This document shows positions 8,430 to 18,319 of a DNA stretch of 64,000 nucleotides, one piece after another (within the stretch, counting starts at the first letter, position 1; the number at the start of each line of letters is the position of its first letter). The stretch lies in the NCBI GenBank assembly GCA_903862935.1, contig CAIOZY010000036.1, positions 62,001 through 126,000 on the forward strand. The letters run 5' to 3'. This stretch comes from an uncultured Opitutaceae bacterium (GTDB taxonomy: Bacteria; Verrucomicrobiota; Verrucomicrobiia; Opitutales; Opitutaceae). A program made the position numbers and the translations under genes. The notes under the pieces were generated by a model. That model searched no databases. It was not told where the DNA came from and worked only from the letters and a program-made list of their open reading frames with translations.

Positions 8430-8621
8430 GGTGAGAAGAAGTGAGGCTCCGGGGCTTCGGAGTGAAGCCGAATTTTTCCCCGCGAAGCTGATGCCTCATC
8501 ATTTTTGTGGAAATTTTCCCGTAGAGCGCGTTATTAATTCATTCTGCACCAAGAAAACGTGAGCGCTGTCATCTTCTTCTCCCACCTCGGCGCGGCCCTC
8601 GGCCGCGCGGGCTGACCTGCC
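8430..8621. promoter_or_regulatory. Divergent argJ/argB upstream region
   Basis: These 192 bp separate divergent argJ and argB and must hold promoters for both. The centre (about 8465-8565) is A/T-rich, with a palindrome GGAAATTTTCC near 8510 and TTATTAATTCATT near 8531. The latter resembles one half of an ArgR-type box, but no full dyad is present. No hexamer pair is convincing enough to fix a promoter. Confidence 0.4.
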
Positions 8622-9503
8622 ATGGACATCGCTGAGGTCACTGCCAAGGCCAAGGTCCTGCTCGAGGCCCTTCCCTACATCCAGGATTTCCGGGGCTCGA
8701 TTTTCGTCGTCAAATACGGCGGCAGCTTCATGGACGACCCAGACCCGGTGATCCACACGAGGGTCGCCTACGACATCGCGTTCCTCGCCGCGGTGGGGAT
8801 AAGCGTCGTCGTGGTCCACGGCGGAGGAAAGGCGATCACGAAGGCCATGGAGGGCTCCGGGCTTCAGGCGAAGTTCTTAAACGGCATGCGGGTGACCGAC
8901 GAGGCGACGGTTGCGATCGTCAAGAGGACTCTGGACGAGATCGTGAACAAGGACGTCTGCGACGCAATCGCCACAGCGAAGGGCAAACCGAAGGGAATGC
9001 CGGGCGACAGCGTTCTCGTCTGCGAGAAGCTGACAGTTGATGACGACGGGAACCAGGTTGACCTGGGCTACGTGGGCGAGGTGACCGAGGTGAAGGTAAA
9101 GCTCATCAAGAAGGAGATTGCCGAGGGATTCGTACCGGTCATCTCCCCGGTCGCCGAGGGGCTGGACGGACGGCCCTACAACGTGAATGCGGATCTGGTA
9201 GCCGGGCGGGTGGCGAGCGCCCTGCGAGCCAGGCGGCTTGTTTACATGAGTGACGTGCCCGGGCTCCTTTCGGCGCCTCCCGACCCGGCCTCGCTGATCT
9301 CAACCCTCAAGATAAGCCAAGTCGATGACCTGAAGAAAAAGGGCGTGATCGACAAGGGGATGAGACCAAAGGTCATGAGCGCCGTGCGGGCCCTCCAGGA
9401 GGGTGTCCAGAGGGTGCACTTTGTCGACGGGCGCCTGGCGCACAGTCTTTTGCTTGAGATCTTCACGGAAAAAGGCATCGGAACGGAGATCGTCCATGGA
9501 TAA
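8622..9503 (+). CDS. argB: Acetylglutamate kinase
   Basis: ArgB phosphorylates N-acetylglutamate. The 293-residue protein has the amino-acid-kinase signature VVKYGGSFM (K31), VVHGGGKAI for ATP/substrate binding, and [12 protein letters not shown]. About 25 residues ([14 protein letters not shown]) precede the catalytic lysine; in this family such an N-terminal helix goes with the hexameric, arginine-inhibited type, so feedback control by arginine is likely. It overlaps argD by 8 bp, indicating translational coupling. No Shine-Dalgarno sequence is seen. Confidence 0.96.
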   Translation: MDIAEVTAKAKVLLEALPYIQDFRGSIFVVKYGGSFMDDPDPVIHTRVAYDIAFLAAVGISVVVVHGGGKAITKAMEGSGLQAKFLNGMRVTDEATVAIVKRTLDEIVNKDVCDAIATAKGKPKGMPGDSVLVCEKLTVDDDGNQVDLGYVGEVTEVKVKLIKKEIAEGFVPVISPVAEGLDGRPYNVNADLVAGRVASALRARRLVYMSDVPGLLSAPPDPASLISTLKISQVDDLKKKGVIDKGMRPKVMSAVRALQEGVQRVHFVDGRLAHSLLLEIFTEKGIGTEIVHG

Positions 9504-10722
9504 CCCACCCTCCATAGCGAGGACTAGCGCGGCCGAGCTCTACGACGCGCATGTCCTCAAGAGCTACGCCCGGGCCCCCTTGACCCTGGTACGCGGCCGG
9601 GGATCCCGGGTCTGGGACGACCAAGGCAACCGGTACCTCGACTTTACCTCGGGGATCGCGGTCTCCGCCCTGGGCCACTGCCACCCCGACTGGGTCGCCG
9701 CGGTGCAGCGCCAGGCGGCCGAGCTCATCCATACGAGCAATCTCTTCAGGAACCCCAACCAGGGCGAACTCGCCCGGAGGATCGTCGGCTATGCGGGCCC
9801 CGGCCGGGTGTTCTTCTGCAACAGCGGGGCCGAGGCGAACGAGGCCCTGATCAAGCTCGCCCGGCTCCATGGGGTGAAAAAATCAAACGGCGAGGAAGGC
9901 AAGTGCTACACCGTCCTGTGCGCCAAGCAGGCTTTCCACGGGAGGACCTTCGGCGGGATGAGCGCCACTCCCCAGGAGAAGATCCAGCACGGCTTCCGGC
10001 CGATGACCCCGGGGTTCGAGTTCGCGGAGCTCAACAACCTCAGAAGCTTCGCGGACCTGGTCAACGCCGGGACGGCGGCGATCCTGGTCGAGACGATCCA
10101 GGGCGAGGGTGGCATCCACGCCTGCACGCCGGACTTCCTAAAGGGGCTGAGGGAACTTTGCGACAAGAACAACCTCCTGCTCATGCTCGACGAGGTCCAG
10201 TGCGGGATCGGCCGGACCGGGCGGTTCTTCGCCTTCGAGTCCGCAGGGATCCGGCCGGATGCGATCGGGATGGCTAAGGGCCTGGGCGGAGGATTCCCGA
10301 TCGGCGCAATGTGGGTCGGGGAGCGCTCGGCGGAGCTCTTCCAGCCCGGGATGCACGGGACGACCTTCGGTGGGACTCCGCTCGCCTGTGCGGCGGCCCT
10401 GTCGGTGCTTGACGTGCTGGAGAGGGAGAACCTGTTCACCCATGTAGCCAAGGAGAGCGCCCCCTGGCTCGAGGCCCTCGGCAAGTTGCCCAAGGACTTT
10501 CCGCAGCACATCTCGGGGTTGCGGGGTTCCGGCTTCCTCGTCGGGCTGCAGATGGTGGGAGACCCTGCGCGGTACGTGACGGCCCTCCGGGAGCGGGGCC
10601 TCCTGGCAGTTTCGGCGGGAGGCAATGTGATCCGGCTGCTTCCGCCGCTCAATGCGACGGCGGCCGAACTTGCAGAGTCGGTCTCGATCATCAGGACGGC
10701 GTTGGGCACGCTTGGGGCCTGA
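9496..10722 (+). CDS. argD: Acetylornithine aminotransferase
   Basis: A 408-residue class III aminotransferase that converts N-acetylglutamate semialdehyde to N-acetylornithine. It has GCNSGAEAN-like cofactor contacts ([15 protein letters not shown], 107-120), the aspartate of [12 protein letters not shown] (231-242), and the PLP lysine K261 in [13 protein letters not shown]. The start at 9496 lies inside the end of argB; the same frame is open further upstream but [10 protein letters not shown] is the natural beginning. argF follows after a 333-bp gap, so argBD may form their own transcript. Confidence 0.95.
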   Translation: MDNPPSIARTSAAELYDAHVLKSYARAPLTLVRGRGSRVWDDQGNRYLDFTSGIAVSALGHCHPDWVAAVQRQAAELIHTSNLFRNPNQGELARRIVGYAGPGRVFFCNSGAEANEALIKLARLHGVKKSNGEEGKCYTVLCAKQAFHGRTFGGMSATPQEKIQHGFRPMTPGFEFAELNNLRSFADLVNAGTAAILVETIQGEGGIHACTPDFLKGLRELCDKNNLLLMLDEVQCGIGRTGRFFAFESAGIRPDAIGMAKGLGGGFPIGAMWVGERSAELFQPGMHGTTFGGTPLACAAALSVLDVLERENLFTHVAKESAPWLEALGKLPKDFPQHISGLRGSGFLVGLQMVGDPARYVTALRERGLLAVSAGGNVIRLLPPLNATAAELAESVSIIRTALGTLGA

Positions 10723-11055
10723 GAAGGCCTGCCAGGCCCCAACACCTGCCGGCTTCCTGCAGTTGGACCGGCAACAGCTTCCCCGAGAGAGCTGGGCCCT
10801 CTGGTGGATCAATCGCGAGACGGTCTATGTCTCTTGTTATTGCATAAAAACAAGATACATAACAAAGCGACAATGAAATGTCTGCGAAGTCCAATCATTG
10901 AGATTCGCATGACGATAGATACAGAGCATTATTTCTATCTGATTATAAGATACTTATGACATGCGCTGTTATCGCAAAAAATAGGCGTTTATGCCGGAAA
11001 GCTTTTTCCTCTCGTCTGGAGCGGGCCAAAGTCTTTAATTTTCACCTTTTCCCCG
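10723..11055. promoter_or_regulatory. A/T-rich argD-argF intergenic region with inverted repeats
   Basis: No gene is seen. From about 10825 to 10985 the sequence turns strongly A/T-rich in GC-rich surroundings. It contains nested inverted repeats: CTTGTT/AACAAG (10833-10838, 10849-10854), TTGTTAT/ATAACAA (10834-10840, 10859-10865) and GATAGA/TCTATC (about 10913 and 10933). A TATAAT on the minus strand lies near 10943. This is probably the argF promoter/operator, possibly for an arginine repressor, but no consensus box is proven. Confidence 0.5.
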
Positions 11056-12003
11056 ATGAAACACTTCCTCAAGGAGACCGACTTCCTGCCGCATGAGGTC
11101 GGCGAGGTCTTCGCGCTAGCCCGGGATCTGAAGCGCGACCGGGGACAAAGCGGCCAGACGCCCCTGGCGGGCCAGACCTGGGCCCTAATCTTCTCCAAGG
11201 CCAGCACCCGCACCCGGGTTTCCTTTGAGGTCGGCATCCGGGAACTCGGCGGAAGTCCGCTCTTCCTGAATAAAAACGACCTGCAGCTGGGCCGGGGTGA
11301 GTCGATTGAGGACACGGCACGAGTCCTGTCCCGTTACGTCCACGGGCTAGTCGTGCGCACCTACGACCATCGGGAAATCGAACGCCTGGCCGCCTCGGGA
11401 AGCGTTCCCGTCATCAATGCGCTGACCGACTTCCTTCATCCCTGCCAGGTGTATTCCGACGCATTCACCGCAGCGGAGCGCTGGGCCGGCCCCAAGGGAG
11501 ACCTGCTTGCCTCGCTCAAGGGCCGAAAGGTGGCCTTCCTGGGCGACACATCCTTCAACATGGCCAATTCCTGGATCCTGGGCGGAAGCCTATTCGGGAT
11601 GAAGGTGACCCTGTCCGGGCCGGTCAACCACGCACCGGGTCCGAGGATCCGGACGCTTCTCGAAGCCGAGAAGCGGGGAATCGACTTCCAGTTCACGACC
11701 GACCCCATGGAGGCGGTCCGGGGCGCCGATCTGGTCTATACGGATGTCTGGGCCAGCATGGGCAAGGAGGAAGAGGCCTCGGCCCGGAAGACCCTCATGG
11801 GTCCCTACTCCGTCACCTCCAAGCTCTTTGCGGCGGCCAAGCCCGAAGCCCTGTTCATGCACTGCCTGCCCGCCCACCCTGGCGAGGAGGTTGAGCAGTG
11901 CGTTCTCGACCACCCTCGTTCGGTAATCTTCGACGAGGCGGAGAACCGCCTTCACATCCAGAAGGCAGTGATGGCAAAGCTCGCCCAAGCGGCCCGGAGG
12001 TAG
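11056..12003 (+). CDS. argF: Ornithine carbamoyltransferase
   Basis: ArgF makes citrulline from ornithine and carbamoyl phosphate. The 315-residue protein has the carbamoyl-phosphate motif STRTR (50-54), HPCQ (128-131) and the ornithine-site HCLP (269-272). These match ornithine rather than N-acetylornithine or aspartate carbamoyltransferase. The ATG follows a pyrimidine run (ttttccccg). Ornithine is also the substrate of the decarboxylase at 5950-7089, so this enzyme and polyamine synthesis would compete. Two opposite-strand glycosyltransferases separate it from argG. Confidence 0.96.
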   Translation: MKHFLKETDFLPHEVGEVFALARDLKRDRGQSGQTPLAGQTWALIFSKASTRTRVSFEVGIRELGGSPLFLNKNDLQLGRGESIEDTARVLSRYVHGLVVRTYDHREIERLAASGSVPVINALTDFLHPCQVYSDAFTAAERWAGPKGDLLASLKGRKVAFLGDTSFNMANSWILGGSLFGMKVTLSGPVNHAPGPRIRTLLEAEKRGIDFQFTTDPMEAVRGADLVYTDVWASMGKEEEASARKTLMGPYSVTSKLFAAAKPEALFMHCLPAHPGEEVEQCVLDHPRSVIFDEAENRLHIQKAVMAKLAQAARR

Positions 12004-12216
12004 GGTTACACGCTGGTTCCCGGCTGTTGGATCTGGTCCAGCCCCAGTTTATTACAGCGCCCCATGTGCGCTAAGCCGGGACGGCACATTGATGCCCCCG
12101 CTGCCGTTGTACCTGTACCGGTGGAGGGATGTCGACTGAGGGGATCACAACGCGCAGGGGACGACCGGCGCCAATAGGTCGCCGCACGGCCCGGTCCGCA
12201 CGCGAAGATCCAGAGA

Positions 12217-13155
12217 CTAGGTCACCTTCTGTTCGCTGGAACTTCGGATGAGCGCCCATGCCCGCGCTTCGCCGCGGCGCTTCGCATCATGTATCTTGAG
12301 AGCTATGGGGCTAAGGGCACGGCGCAACCGGGTCTCCCTCACCCATGACAACAGGTTGCGGCGCGGTGGGCGAGCGGTCGGATCGCGCAGGGCATGAAGG
12401 ATCACGGAAGAACACGCGTGCCCATCGACAAGACGCAGCAGATAGGATTCAGCGACCCTCCCGCGGGGCATCAGATGGACCAGCGAGAGGCTCTTGAAGA
12501 CTCCCGTCCCCAGACCGGTGTCGATTGCGGTAAAGGCGAGGTCATGGTCCTCGCAGCCGCTGAGGGAGGCTCCGGTGCGGCCGAGGAGCTTGCGCCGGGG
12601 ATCGGTCCGGACCTTCGCCGCATAGGCCTGGGCGACCGGGGCCCTGACGCAAATGCCTGCACCCGCGGGAGTGGCGTCGTAGTCGAAGAGTCGGTTCGAC
12701 CACCGGTCCCGCGGTATCTGCTGGACGGCGAGGTAGGCCAGGTACGGCGCGAATTCCGCCGGGGGCTCCTGCTCCCACTCGGGCGTGTAGGTGCCGCTTC
12801 CCCAGACCCCCAGCATGGGCCACAGCGCCGCCAGGGAAAGCGCCCTCTTGAGGTAGTCGGCCGACAGGACATTGTCGTCATCCACGAAGACCAGCAGGGG
12901 GGCTGAGGCTTCGGAGATCCCGCGGAGCCGGGCTGCAGTAAGGCCCATCTCGGGCTCCACGACAACCCGCGCCCGGGGGTGCCAGCCCAGGTCGAACCTG
13001 GGTGCGACGGGTTCGGGCGAGGCGTTGTCCACAAGCACCAGCTCCCATTCTCCCGCGGACAATTCCTGGCTGCGGAGGCCGTCGAGCGTGCGGCCTAGGT
13101 AGTCTGCTCTCGGGTTGTGCGTGCAGATGATGACCGAAATTTGGGGCGGATTCAT
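12217..13155 (-). CDS. Family 2 glycosyltransferase
   Basis: A 312-residue GT-A type glycosyltransferase. The start PQISVIICTHNPR, the VLVDNAS segment and the metal-binding VFVDDDNVLS (DxD) are clear family 2 marks. The product lacks membrane segments and probably acts at the cytoplasmic face on a surface glycan or glycolipid. It overlaps the upstream family 4 glycosyltransferase by four bases (ATGA), so the two are translated together. Donor and acceptor are unknown. Confidence 0.9.
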   Translation of the reverse strand: MNPPQISVIICTHNPRADYLGRTLDGLRSQELSAGEWELVLVDNASPEPVAPRFDLGWHPRARVVVEPEMGLTAARLRGISEASAPLLVFVDDDNVLSADYLKRALSLAALWPMLGVWGSGTYTPEWEQEPPAEFAPYLAYLAVQQIPRDRWSNRLFDYDATPAGAGICVRAPVAQAYAAKVRTDPRRKLLGRTGASLSGCEDHDLAFTAIDTGLGTGVFKSLSLVHLMPRGRVAESYLLRLVDGHACSSVILHALRDPTARPPRRNLLSWVRETRLRRALSPIALKIHDAKRRGEARAWALIRSSSEQKVT

Positions 13156-14363
13156 GGGTGTGATTTCACGGTGCTATAGAACGCGGCGCTTGAGCGCGCA
13201 AACCTGGCGGCGGAGAAGCGCTCGAGAAAGTCGCTTCGGGCAGCGGCGGAGAACCGGTCCCGCAGCAGTGGATCCGTGCCCAGCCGAATCATCGCAGCGG
13301 CAAGCGAGTCGGGGTCACCCGGGGCAGCCAGAAGGCCCGTCACGCCATCTCTGACGACCTCGGGCACGCCTCCCGTCCGGCAACCCACCACGGGCCTCCC
13401 CCGAGCCATCGCCTCGACGTAGATCAGTCCGAACGACTCGTACCGCGACGGGGCAACAAACACCGAGCACCTTCGATAAAGCCGATCCAGCTCCCCCTCC
13501 GGAATGCGCCCCGGGGCCGAGACCCGCCTCGGGACCAGATCGGAATGGGATGCGCAGAAAGCCCTCCACTCCTGGCCGCCGTCCTGGTCGCCCGCCAGGA
13601 CAAAGGTGGCCTCCGGGCAGGCGGCAGCCACCTTCGGTATTGCGGAGAGCAGGATGTCGACTCCCTTTCGGGAAGTGAACCGGCCGACGAAGAAAAACTC
13701 CAGCGCCGGGCCTGCAGGACCCCCGGCGACGAATCCCGGGTCCGCTATGCCCAGCGGCACAATGCCAAACCGCCGGGGGTCGTAGCCCTCAAGGCTGCAG
13801 ATTTGATCCCGGTGTGCCTCGCTGTGGGTGAGCAACGCGTCACTGGTCCGGGTCGCCCGGATTTCGGCCCAGGCCAGCAGGCGAATCGCCCGCGAGTATT
13901 CTCCGGAGCTGCGCAGCATCTGGGAGGTGGTGGTTGCAACTCTCGAGACGACCGGCGGGCGCCTTCTCCTACAGAGGAAGAAAAGTGCGGGTGCGGCGAA
14001 CGTGTGGGTCTCGATGATCTCGAGGTCCTTCGCGGCGCACGCTCGGGCAAGCGCTCGGCTGGTCGCGGCGGCTGCCCAGAATCTCTCGAAGAGAGCCTGC
14101 CGCTGCCAGGAGCCACTCGCCGCCATGCGGCGCACCACCCGGGGCAAGGCAGCCGGGACTATGTCGCAGGTCCACTTCGGGGCAAGTTCCCGGTGGGCTT
14201 TGGCCGCCACGGCAGGCTGGGTCGTTGGATGGACAACGTGCACGGCGTGGCCCTGTTCGACCAATGCATCGGCAAGCGCCCGGTACAGGAGCCCGATTCC
14301 GCTGTCGCTGATGGGATCAAGCTTGAGAAAAGTGGTCAGAATACCGATCCGCATAACAGCCAT
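13152..14363 (-). CDS. Family 4 glycosyltransferase
   Basis: A 403-residue GT-B glycosyltransferase. The N-terminal MRIGILTTFLKLDPISDSGI, the mid-protein FFVGRFTSRKGVDILLSA and the C-terminal PSRYESFGLIYVEAMARG, with the E-x7-E nucleotide-sugar motif, place it in the GT4/WcaA-like group. A start at 14363 or 14354 (MRIG) fits the family; an in-frame extension to 14447 has unlikely composition. It is the first gene of a two-gene minus-strand unit set between argF and argG and is probably for exopolysaccharide or lipopolysaccharide. Confidence 0.9.
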   Translation of the reverse strand: MAVMRIGILTTFLKLDPISDSGIGLLYRALADALVEQGHAVHVVHPTTQPAVAAKAHRELAPKWTCDIVPAALPRVVRRMAASGSWQRQALFERFWAAAATSRALARACAAKDLEIIETHTFAAPALFFLCRRRRPPVVSRVATTTSQMLRSSGEYSRAIRLLAWAEIRATRTSDALLTHSEAHRDQICSLEGYDPRRFGIVPLGIADPGFVAGGPAGPALEFFFVGRFTSRKGVDILLSAIPKVAAACPEATFVLAGDQDGGQEWRAFCASHSDLVPRRVSAPGRIPEGELDRLYRRCSVFVAPSRYESFGLIYVEAMARGRPVVGCRTGGVPEVVRDGVTGLLAAPGDPDSLAAAMIRLGTDPLLRDRFSAAARSDFLERFSAARFARSSAAFYSTVKSHP

Positions 14364-14717
14364 TCTTTCACCCGCGGGCTTGGAGCGGATGCTGGGTTTC
14401 CAGACCGACAAAAGCCTCCGGAGACGCTCCAACGAGCATTGTCCCATTCAAGGCGGCGCCCGTTTCTTAGCAACGCAATTGCATATCAGACGGCCCGCCT
14501 GGCGGTGCGCAGAGGCGGACGGTCCCGGGACGCAGCCAAAGCCAGTCCCTTTCTGATCGCGACACGGGTGTTTTCTGTCTCGCAAAAAAGGCCCCTTCGC
14601 GGTGTAAGTCTTGGCTTCGCGTCTGCAAACGCCCCCCTGTTCTTTCCTGCCGCAACACAGGTCTAGGCTCCCAGGGGCCATCATCAATATTTCGTTAAAA
14701 TTCCAAGGGAAAAACTC

Positions 14718-15944
14718 ATGAAAATCGTTCTCGCCTACTCGGGCGGCCTCGACACGTCCGTCATCGTCAAGTGGCTCCGCGAAACCTACGACGCGGAGAT
14801 CGTCACCTTCGCAGCCGACATCGGCCAGGAGGAGGAGTTGAAGGGGCTGCCGAAGAAGGCCCGCCAGACCGGGGCCTCCAAGCACTACACCCTGGATCTT
14901 GTCGAGGAGTTCGCCCGCGATTTCATCTACCCGATGATTCGTGCGAACGCGGTGTACGAGGAGCAGTATCACCTCGGGACCTCGATTGCCCGGCCCCTGA
15001 TCGCCAAGGCGCAGATCGAGGTCGCCCGCAAGGAGAAGGCCGACACAGTCGCCCACGGGGCGACCGGCAAGGGCAACGACCAGTGCCGCTTCGAGCTCAC
15101 CTACCTCGCCCTGGCGCCGAACCTGCAGATCATAGCCCCGTGGAGGATCGACTCGTTCCGGGAGAAGTTCCCCGGACGGGCCGAGATGATCGCCTATTGC
15201 CAGGAGCACCGGATCCCCGTGGCCGCATCGATGAAGAAGCCCTACTCGATGGACCGCAACCTCCTGCACATCTCCTACGAGGCCGGCATCCTTGAGGACC
15301 CCTGGTTCGACCCGACGACCCCGAAGAACCGGGGCATGTTCAAGCTTTCGGTCTCGCCCGAGGACGCTCCGAACCGCGCCGAGTACGTGGAGCTGGAATT
15401 CCGCAGGGGCGACTGCGTCGCCGTGAATGGCAAAAAGCTCACTCCGGCCGGCGTCTTGAAGGAGTTAAACCGGCTCGGCGGCAAGCACGGGATCGGCCGG
15501 GTCGATCTCGTTGAGAACCGCTTTGTCGGCATGAAGTCCCGCGGGGTCTACGAGACCCCGGGCGGCACTATCCTCATGCACGGCCACCGCCAGATCGAGT
15601 CGATCACGATGGACCGCGAGGTCATGCACCTGCGCGACTCCCTGGTGCCCAAGTACGCGGAGCTGGTCTACTACGGATTCTGGTTCGCCCCCGAGAGGGA
15701 GGCCCTGCAGGCCCTGGTCGACGAGAGCCAGAAGCACGTCTCGGGCATCGTCCGCCTCAAGCTCTACAAGGGCAATGTCACCACCTGCGGGCGCAAGTCC
15801 CGGTACTCGCTCTACGACCCGAAGGTAGCCTCGATGGAGGGCGTCAAGAGCTGGTACAACCAAGGCGACGCCACGGGTTTCATCCGGCTTAACGGCCTGC
15901 GCCTGAGGGCCCGGTACTTCGCGCAAGGCGGCCCGAAGGTCTGA
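14718..15944 (+). CDS. argG: Argininosuccinate synthase
   Basis: ArgG condenses citrulline and aspartate using ATP. The 408-residue enzyme begins [15 protein letters not shown], the PP-loop signature, and has the conserved [12 protein letters not shown] and [10 protein letters not shown] segments. Unusually for this window, its ATG has a recognisable ribosome-binding site, AAGGGA about 10 nt upstream. argH, the next enzyme, is not in the window. The 270 bp upstream carry an A/T-rich stretch near 14685-14705, a likely promoter. Confidence 0.97.
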   Translation: MKIVLAYSGGLDTSVIVKWLRETYDAEIVTFAADIGQEEELKGLPKKARQTGASKHYTLDLVEEFARDFIYPMIRANAVYEEQYHLGTSIARPLIAKAQIEVARKEKADTVAHGATGKGNDQCRFELTYLALAPNLQIIAPWRIDSFREKFPGRAEMIAYCQEHRIPVAASMKKPYSMDRNLLHISYEAGILEDPWFDPTTPKNRGMFKLSVSPEDAPNRAEYVELEFRRGDCVAVNGKKLTPAGVLKELNRLGGKHGIGRVDLVENRFVGMKSRGVYETPGGTILMHGHRQIESITMDREVMHLRDSLVPKYAELVYYGFWFAPEREALQALVDESQKHVSGIVRLKLYKGNVTTCGRKSRYSLYDPKVASMEGVKSWYNQGDATGFIRLNGLRLRARYFAQGGPKV

Positions 15945-16085
15945 GGCGATCCAAGGCTCCTGTTCCAGAACCGGCCGGGCCCTACCGGCCTGGCTGGTGT
16001 TGTCCGCTCCTTGCGGAAGGACAGGGTATTCAAAGGGGCCAGCAAGAACCTGCCACAATGCATATCCATTGTTCATACGTCTGAA

Positions 16086-16187
16086 ATGAAGGTCGCAGCC
16101 CAGCTCTGGGGGAACAGCCTTGGCCTCAGAATACCCGCGCAGGGCGTGTCGATGATGCCGTACTTGATGGAGTCTGCGGCAGGCTAG
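16086..16187 (+). pseudogene. Orphan MazE/AbrB-type antitoxin N-terminal fragment
   Basis: A 33-codon frame starts at ATG 16086 and ends with TAG at 16185. It opens MKVAAQLWGNSLGLRIP, matching the swapped-hairpin DNA-binding N-terminus of MazE-type antitoxins (typically KWGNSLAVRIP). The rest of the antitoxin and any MazF-like toxin are absent, so this looks like the stump of a lost toxin-antitoxin module. The remainder of the 15945-16260 gap shows only short hairpins. Confidence 0.6.
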
Positions 16188-16260
16188 CTGCGTTTAGTGG
16201 CGAAGACTGATCCCCTCAAGGCGGCTTCCTGATTGCCGCCGGCAATAGCAAAAAAAATTC

Positions 16261-16722
16261 CTACTCGAACCGCAGGGTGACCTGGATCTCAACGGTTGCG
16301 TTTCTCGGAAGCCCCGAGACGCCTACCGCCGCCCGGGCGTGCTTTCCTGCCTCGCCGTAGAGCTTCACGAACAGGTCGCTCGCTCCGTTGATCACCTGGG
16401 GGCTCTGCTCGAAGCCCGCGACCGCGTTCACAAATCCGTTCACCAGCAAAATCTCCCTCACGCGTCCGAGGCTTCCCAGGGCTGCCTTGGCCGAGGCCAG
16501 GGCGTTCAGCGCGCAGACCTGCGCCGCCGCGTAGCCCGACTCCACCGTCTGGTCCTTGCCCACGGGGCCCGCGTGGGTCAGAGCGCCATCCCGGACGCTC
16601 AGGACCCCTGAAAGGTACAGGGTGTTGCCGCTCATCCGGTATGGCACATAGCTGCCGATCGGGACTGCGGGAGCTGGAAGGGCCAAGCCTAGTTCCTGGA
16701 GCATTTTCTCGATGGTGTCCAT
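16261..16722 (-). CDS. RidA/YjgF family protein
   Basis: A 153-residue member of the RidA (YjgF/YER057c/UK114) superfamily, which often hydrolyses reactive enamines and imines made by PLP enzymes. Segments YRMSGNTLYLSGVLS, DQTVESGYAAAQVCALNALA and the end TVEIQVTLRFE fit the family; the length is on the longer side, like the YjgH/atu1-type subgroup. The canonical catalytic arginine seems to be missing from the VNGFVNAVAGF region, so imine deaminase activity is uncertain. The start at MDTIEKMLQELG is preferred over an upstream ATG at 16761. It lies 62 bp after the purine permease. Confidence 0.85.
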   Translation of the reverse strand: MDTIEKMLQELGLALPAPAVPIGSYVPYRMSGNTLYLSGVLSVRDGALTHAGPVGKDQTVESGYAAAQVCALNALASAKAALGSLGRVREILLVNGFVNAVAGFEQSPQVINGASDLFVKLYGEAGKHARAAVGVSGLPRNATVEIQVTLRFE

Positions 16723-16784
16723 GGCGGCGCCATTCATCCCCGGACCGGGAGCCGCGCTCAACCATAAAGCGCAGGAATCGCCCG

Positions 16785-18119
16785 CTATTTTCCGAAGGGG
16801 AAGATTCCCAGAAACTGGGCGAGAAAGATAGCCGCGATCGCGTAGCCAAAGGCCGGAAAACTCCTGGCCCGCCCCGTGCCCAGGGCGATCAGGGCGGCGG
16901 CGATGAGCCCGAGGCCGATCCCCGAGGCTATGCTGAAGCAGAGCGGGATCGCCAGGATTGTCAGGACCGCCGGGGCCGCCTCCCTGAAGTCCCCCATGGG
17001 AATCTCCGCGATCGACTGCATCATGAAGATTCCGACCGCGACCAGGGCGGGGGCCGTGGCGACCGCGGGTACGGCGAGGATCAGCGGCGTTAGGACAAGG
17101 GAGAGGAGCAGGCAGGCCGCGGTGACCAGGGTTGTCAGGCCGGTGCGCCCTCCCGCCTCGACACCAGCCGCGGACTCAATGTAGCTGGTGACGGTGGAGG
17201 TGCCCATGAGGGAACTCAAGATCGTGGCCACCGAGTCGGCTACTAGGGCCCGGCCCGCGCGCGGGAGCCTGCCGTCGGGGCCGAGGTACCCGGCGCGTTT
17301 GGTGACCCCGATCAGGGTCCCGATGTTGTCGAACATGTCCACTAGGAGCAGGGTCAGGATGATCGGCACGGCCTGCCGGAACTGAGCCCAACTCCCGAGG
17401 AACCCGAACCTCAGGTGCAAAAAGAGCGGGGCCGGGCTCTGGGGCCAGGACAAAAGCGAGCCGGGCCTGCGCGTGATGGTCCCGCCGGCGCCGTCCGGAA
17501 TGAAGAGCCCGGCAACCGTGACGGCCGTGATCGTTAGGACGATGGCTCCGGGCACCCGGCGGATCACGAGAACCGCGGTCAGGACGATCCCGGCCAGGCA
17601 CAGGGCGACCGGGGGCGAGGAAAAGTCCCCGTGGGTCACGTAGGTTGCCGGATCGGAGACGATGACGCCGCCGTTCTTGAGCCCGATGAACGCGATGAAA
17701 AGCCCGATCCCGCAGGTGATCGCAAGCTTCAGAGAATAGGGGATCGCCCCGATGATCCTCTCCCGGACCCCGGTGGCGGAAAGCACCAGAAAGATAACCC
17801 CGTTCACAAACACCATGCCCAGGGCCTCGGGCCAGGGGACCTTGAGCCCCACGCACACCGTGAAGGCGAAGAAGGCGTTGATCCCCATGCCCGGGGCGAG
17901 CGCGAGCGGATAGTTGGAGAGCAGCGCCATCAGCGCCGTGGCCATGGCGGACGTGAGCGCGGTCACGGTCACCAGGGCCCCCTTGTCCATCCCGGTCACA
18001 GCGAGGATCGCCGGGTTGACGGCCAGGATGTAGGCCATGGCCGCGAAGGTCGTCACGCCCGCGGCGAGTTCGCGGGGCACGGTCGTCTGGTTCTCGGAGA
18101 GCTTGAAGAAGCGCTTCAC
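16785..18119 (-). CDS. AzgA-type NCS2 purine permease
   Basis: A 444-residue inner-membrane transporter with about a dozen hydrophobic segments. The start MKRFFKLSENQTTVPRELAAG, AGVTTFAAMAYILAVNPAIL, LAPGMGINAFFAF and the SSLMGTSTVTSYIESAAGVEAGGRTG signature (given here in part: TSTVTSYIESAAG) are diagnostic for the AzgA/GhxP branch that imports guanine, hypoxanthine or adenine. It shares orientation with the RidA-family gene downstream. The exact purine cannot be told from sequence. Confidence 0.92.
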   Translation of the reverse strand: MKRFFKLSENQTTVPRELAAGVTTFAAMAYILAVNPAILAVTGMDKGALVTVTALTSAMATALMALLSNYPLALAPGMGINAFFAFTVCVGLKVPWPEALGMVFVNGVIFLVLSATGVRERIIGAIPYSLKLAITCGIGLFIAFIGLKNGGVIVSDPATYVTHGDFSSPPVALCLAGIVLTAVLVIRRVPGAIVLTITAVTVAGLFIPDGAGGTITRRPGSLLSWPQSPAPLFLHLRFGFLGSWAQFRQAVPIILTLLLVDMFDNIGTLIGVTKRAGYLGPDGRLPRAGRALVADSVATILSSLMGTSTVTSYIESAAGVEAGGRTGLTTLVTAACLLLSLVLTPLILAVPAVATAPALVAVGIFMMQSIAEIPMGDFREAAPAVLTILAIPLCFSIASGIGLGLIAAALIALGTGRARSFPAFGYAIAAIFLAQFLGIFPFGK

Positions 18120-18319
18120 GCTGCAAGGCGGCGGTCGCAGACGCCAGTCGGCGAGAACCGGGCCGCGGGCGCAAGGCGGAAAAATCCTGCGCTCCGCCGT
18201 CGCCGAGCCGGCCGGATCGACGGCCTGGAAATCATGCGGGCCGGGGCTCTTTAAACCCCCGGGCCGCGATGGAGCCTGCTATCGTCCCGGCCGCCCTGGG
18301 GGCAGGCCGTGACCCGGGT

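Noticed and set aside
8525-8545. ArgR box upstream of argB
   Set aside because: Only one half resembles the consensus; no paired dyad is present, so it is mentioned but not called as an operator.
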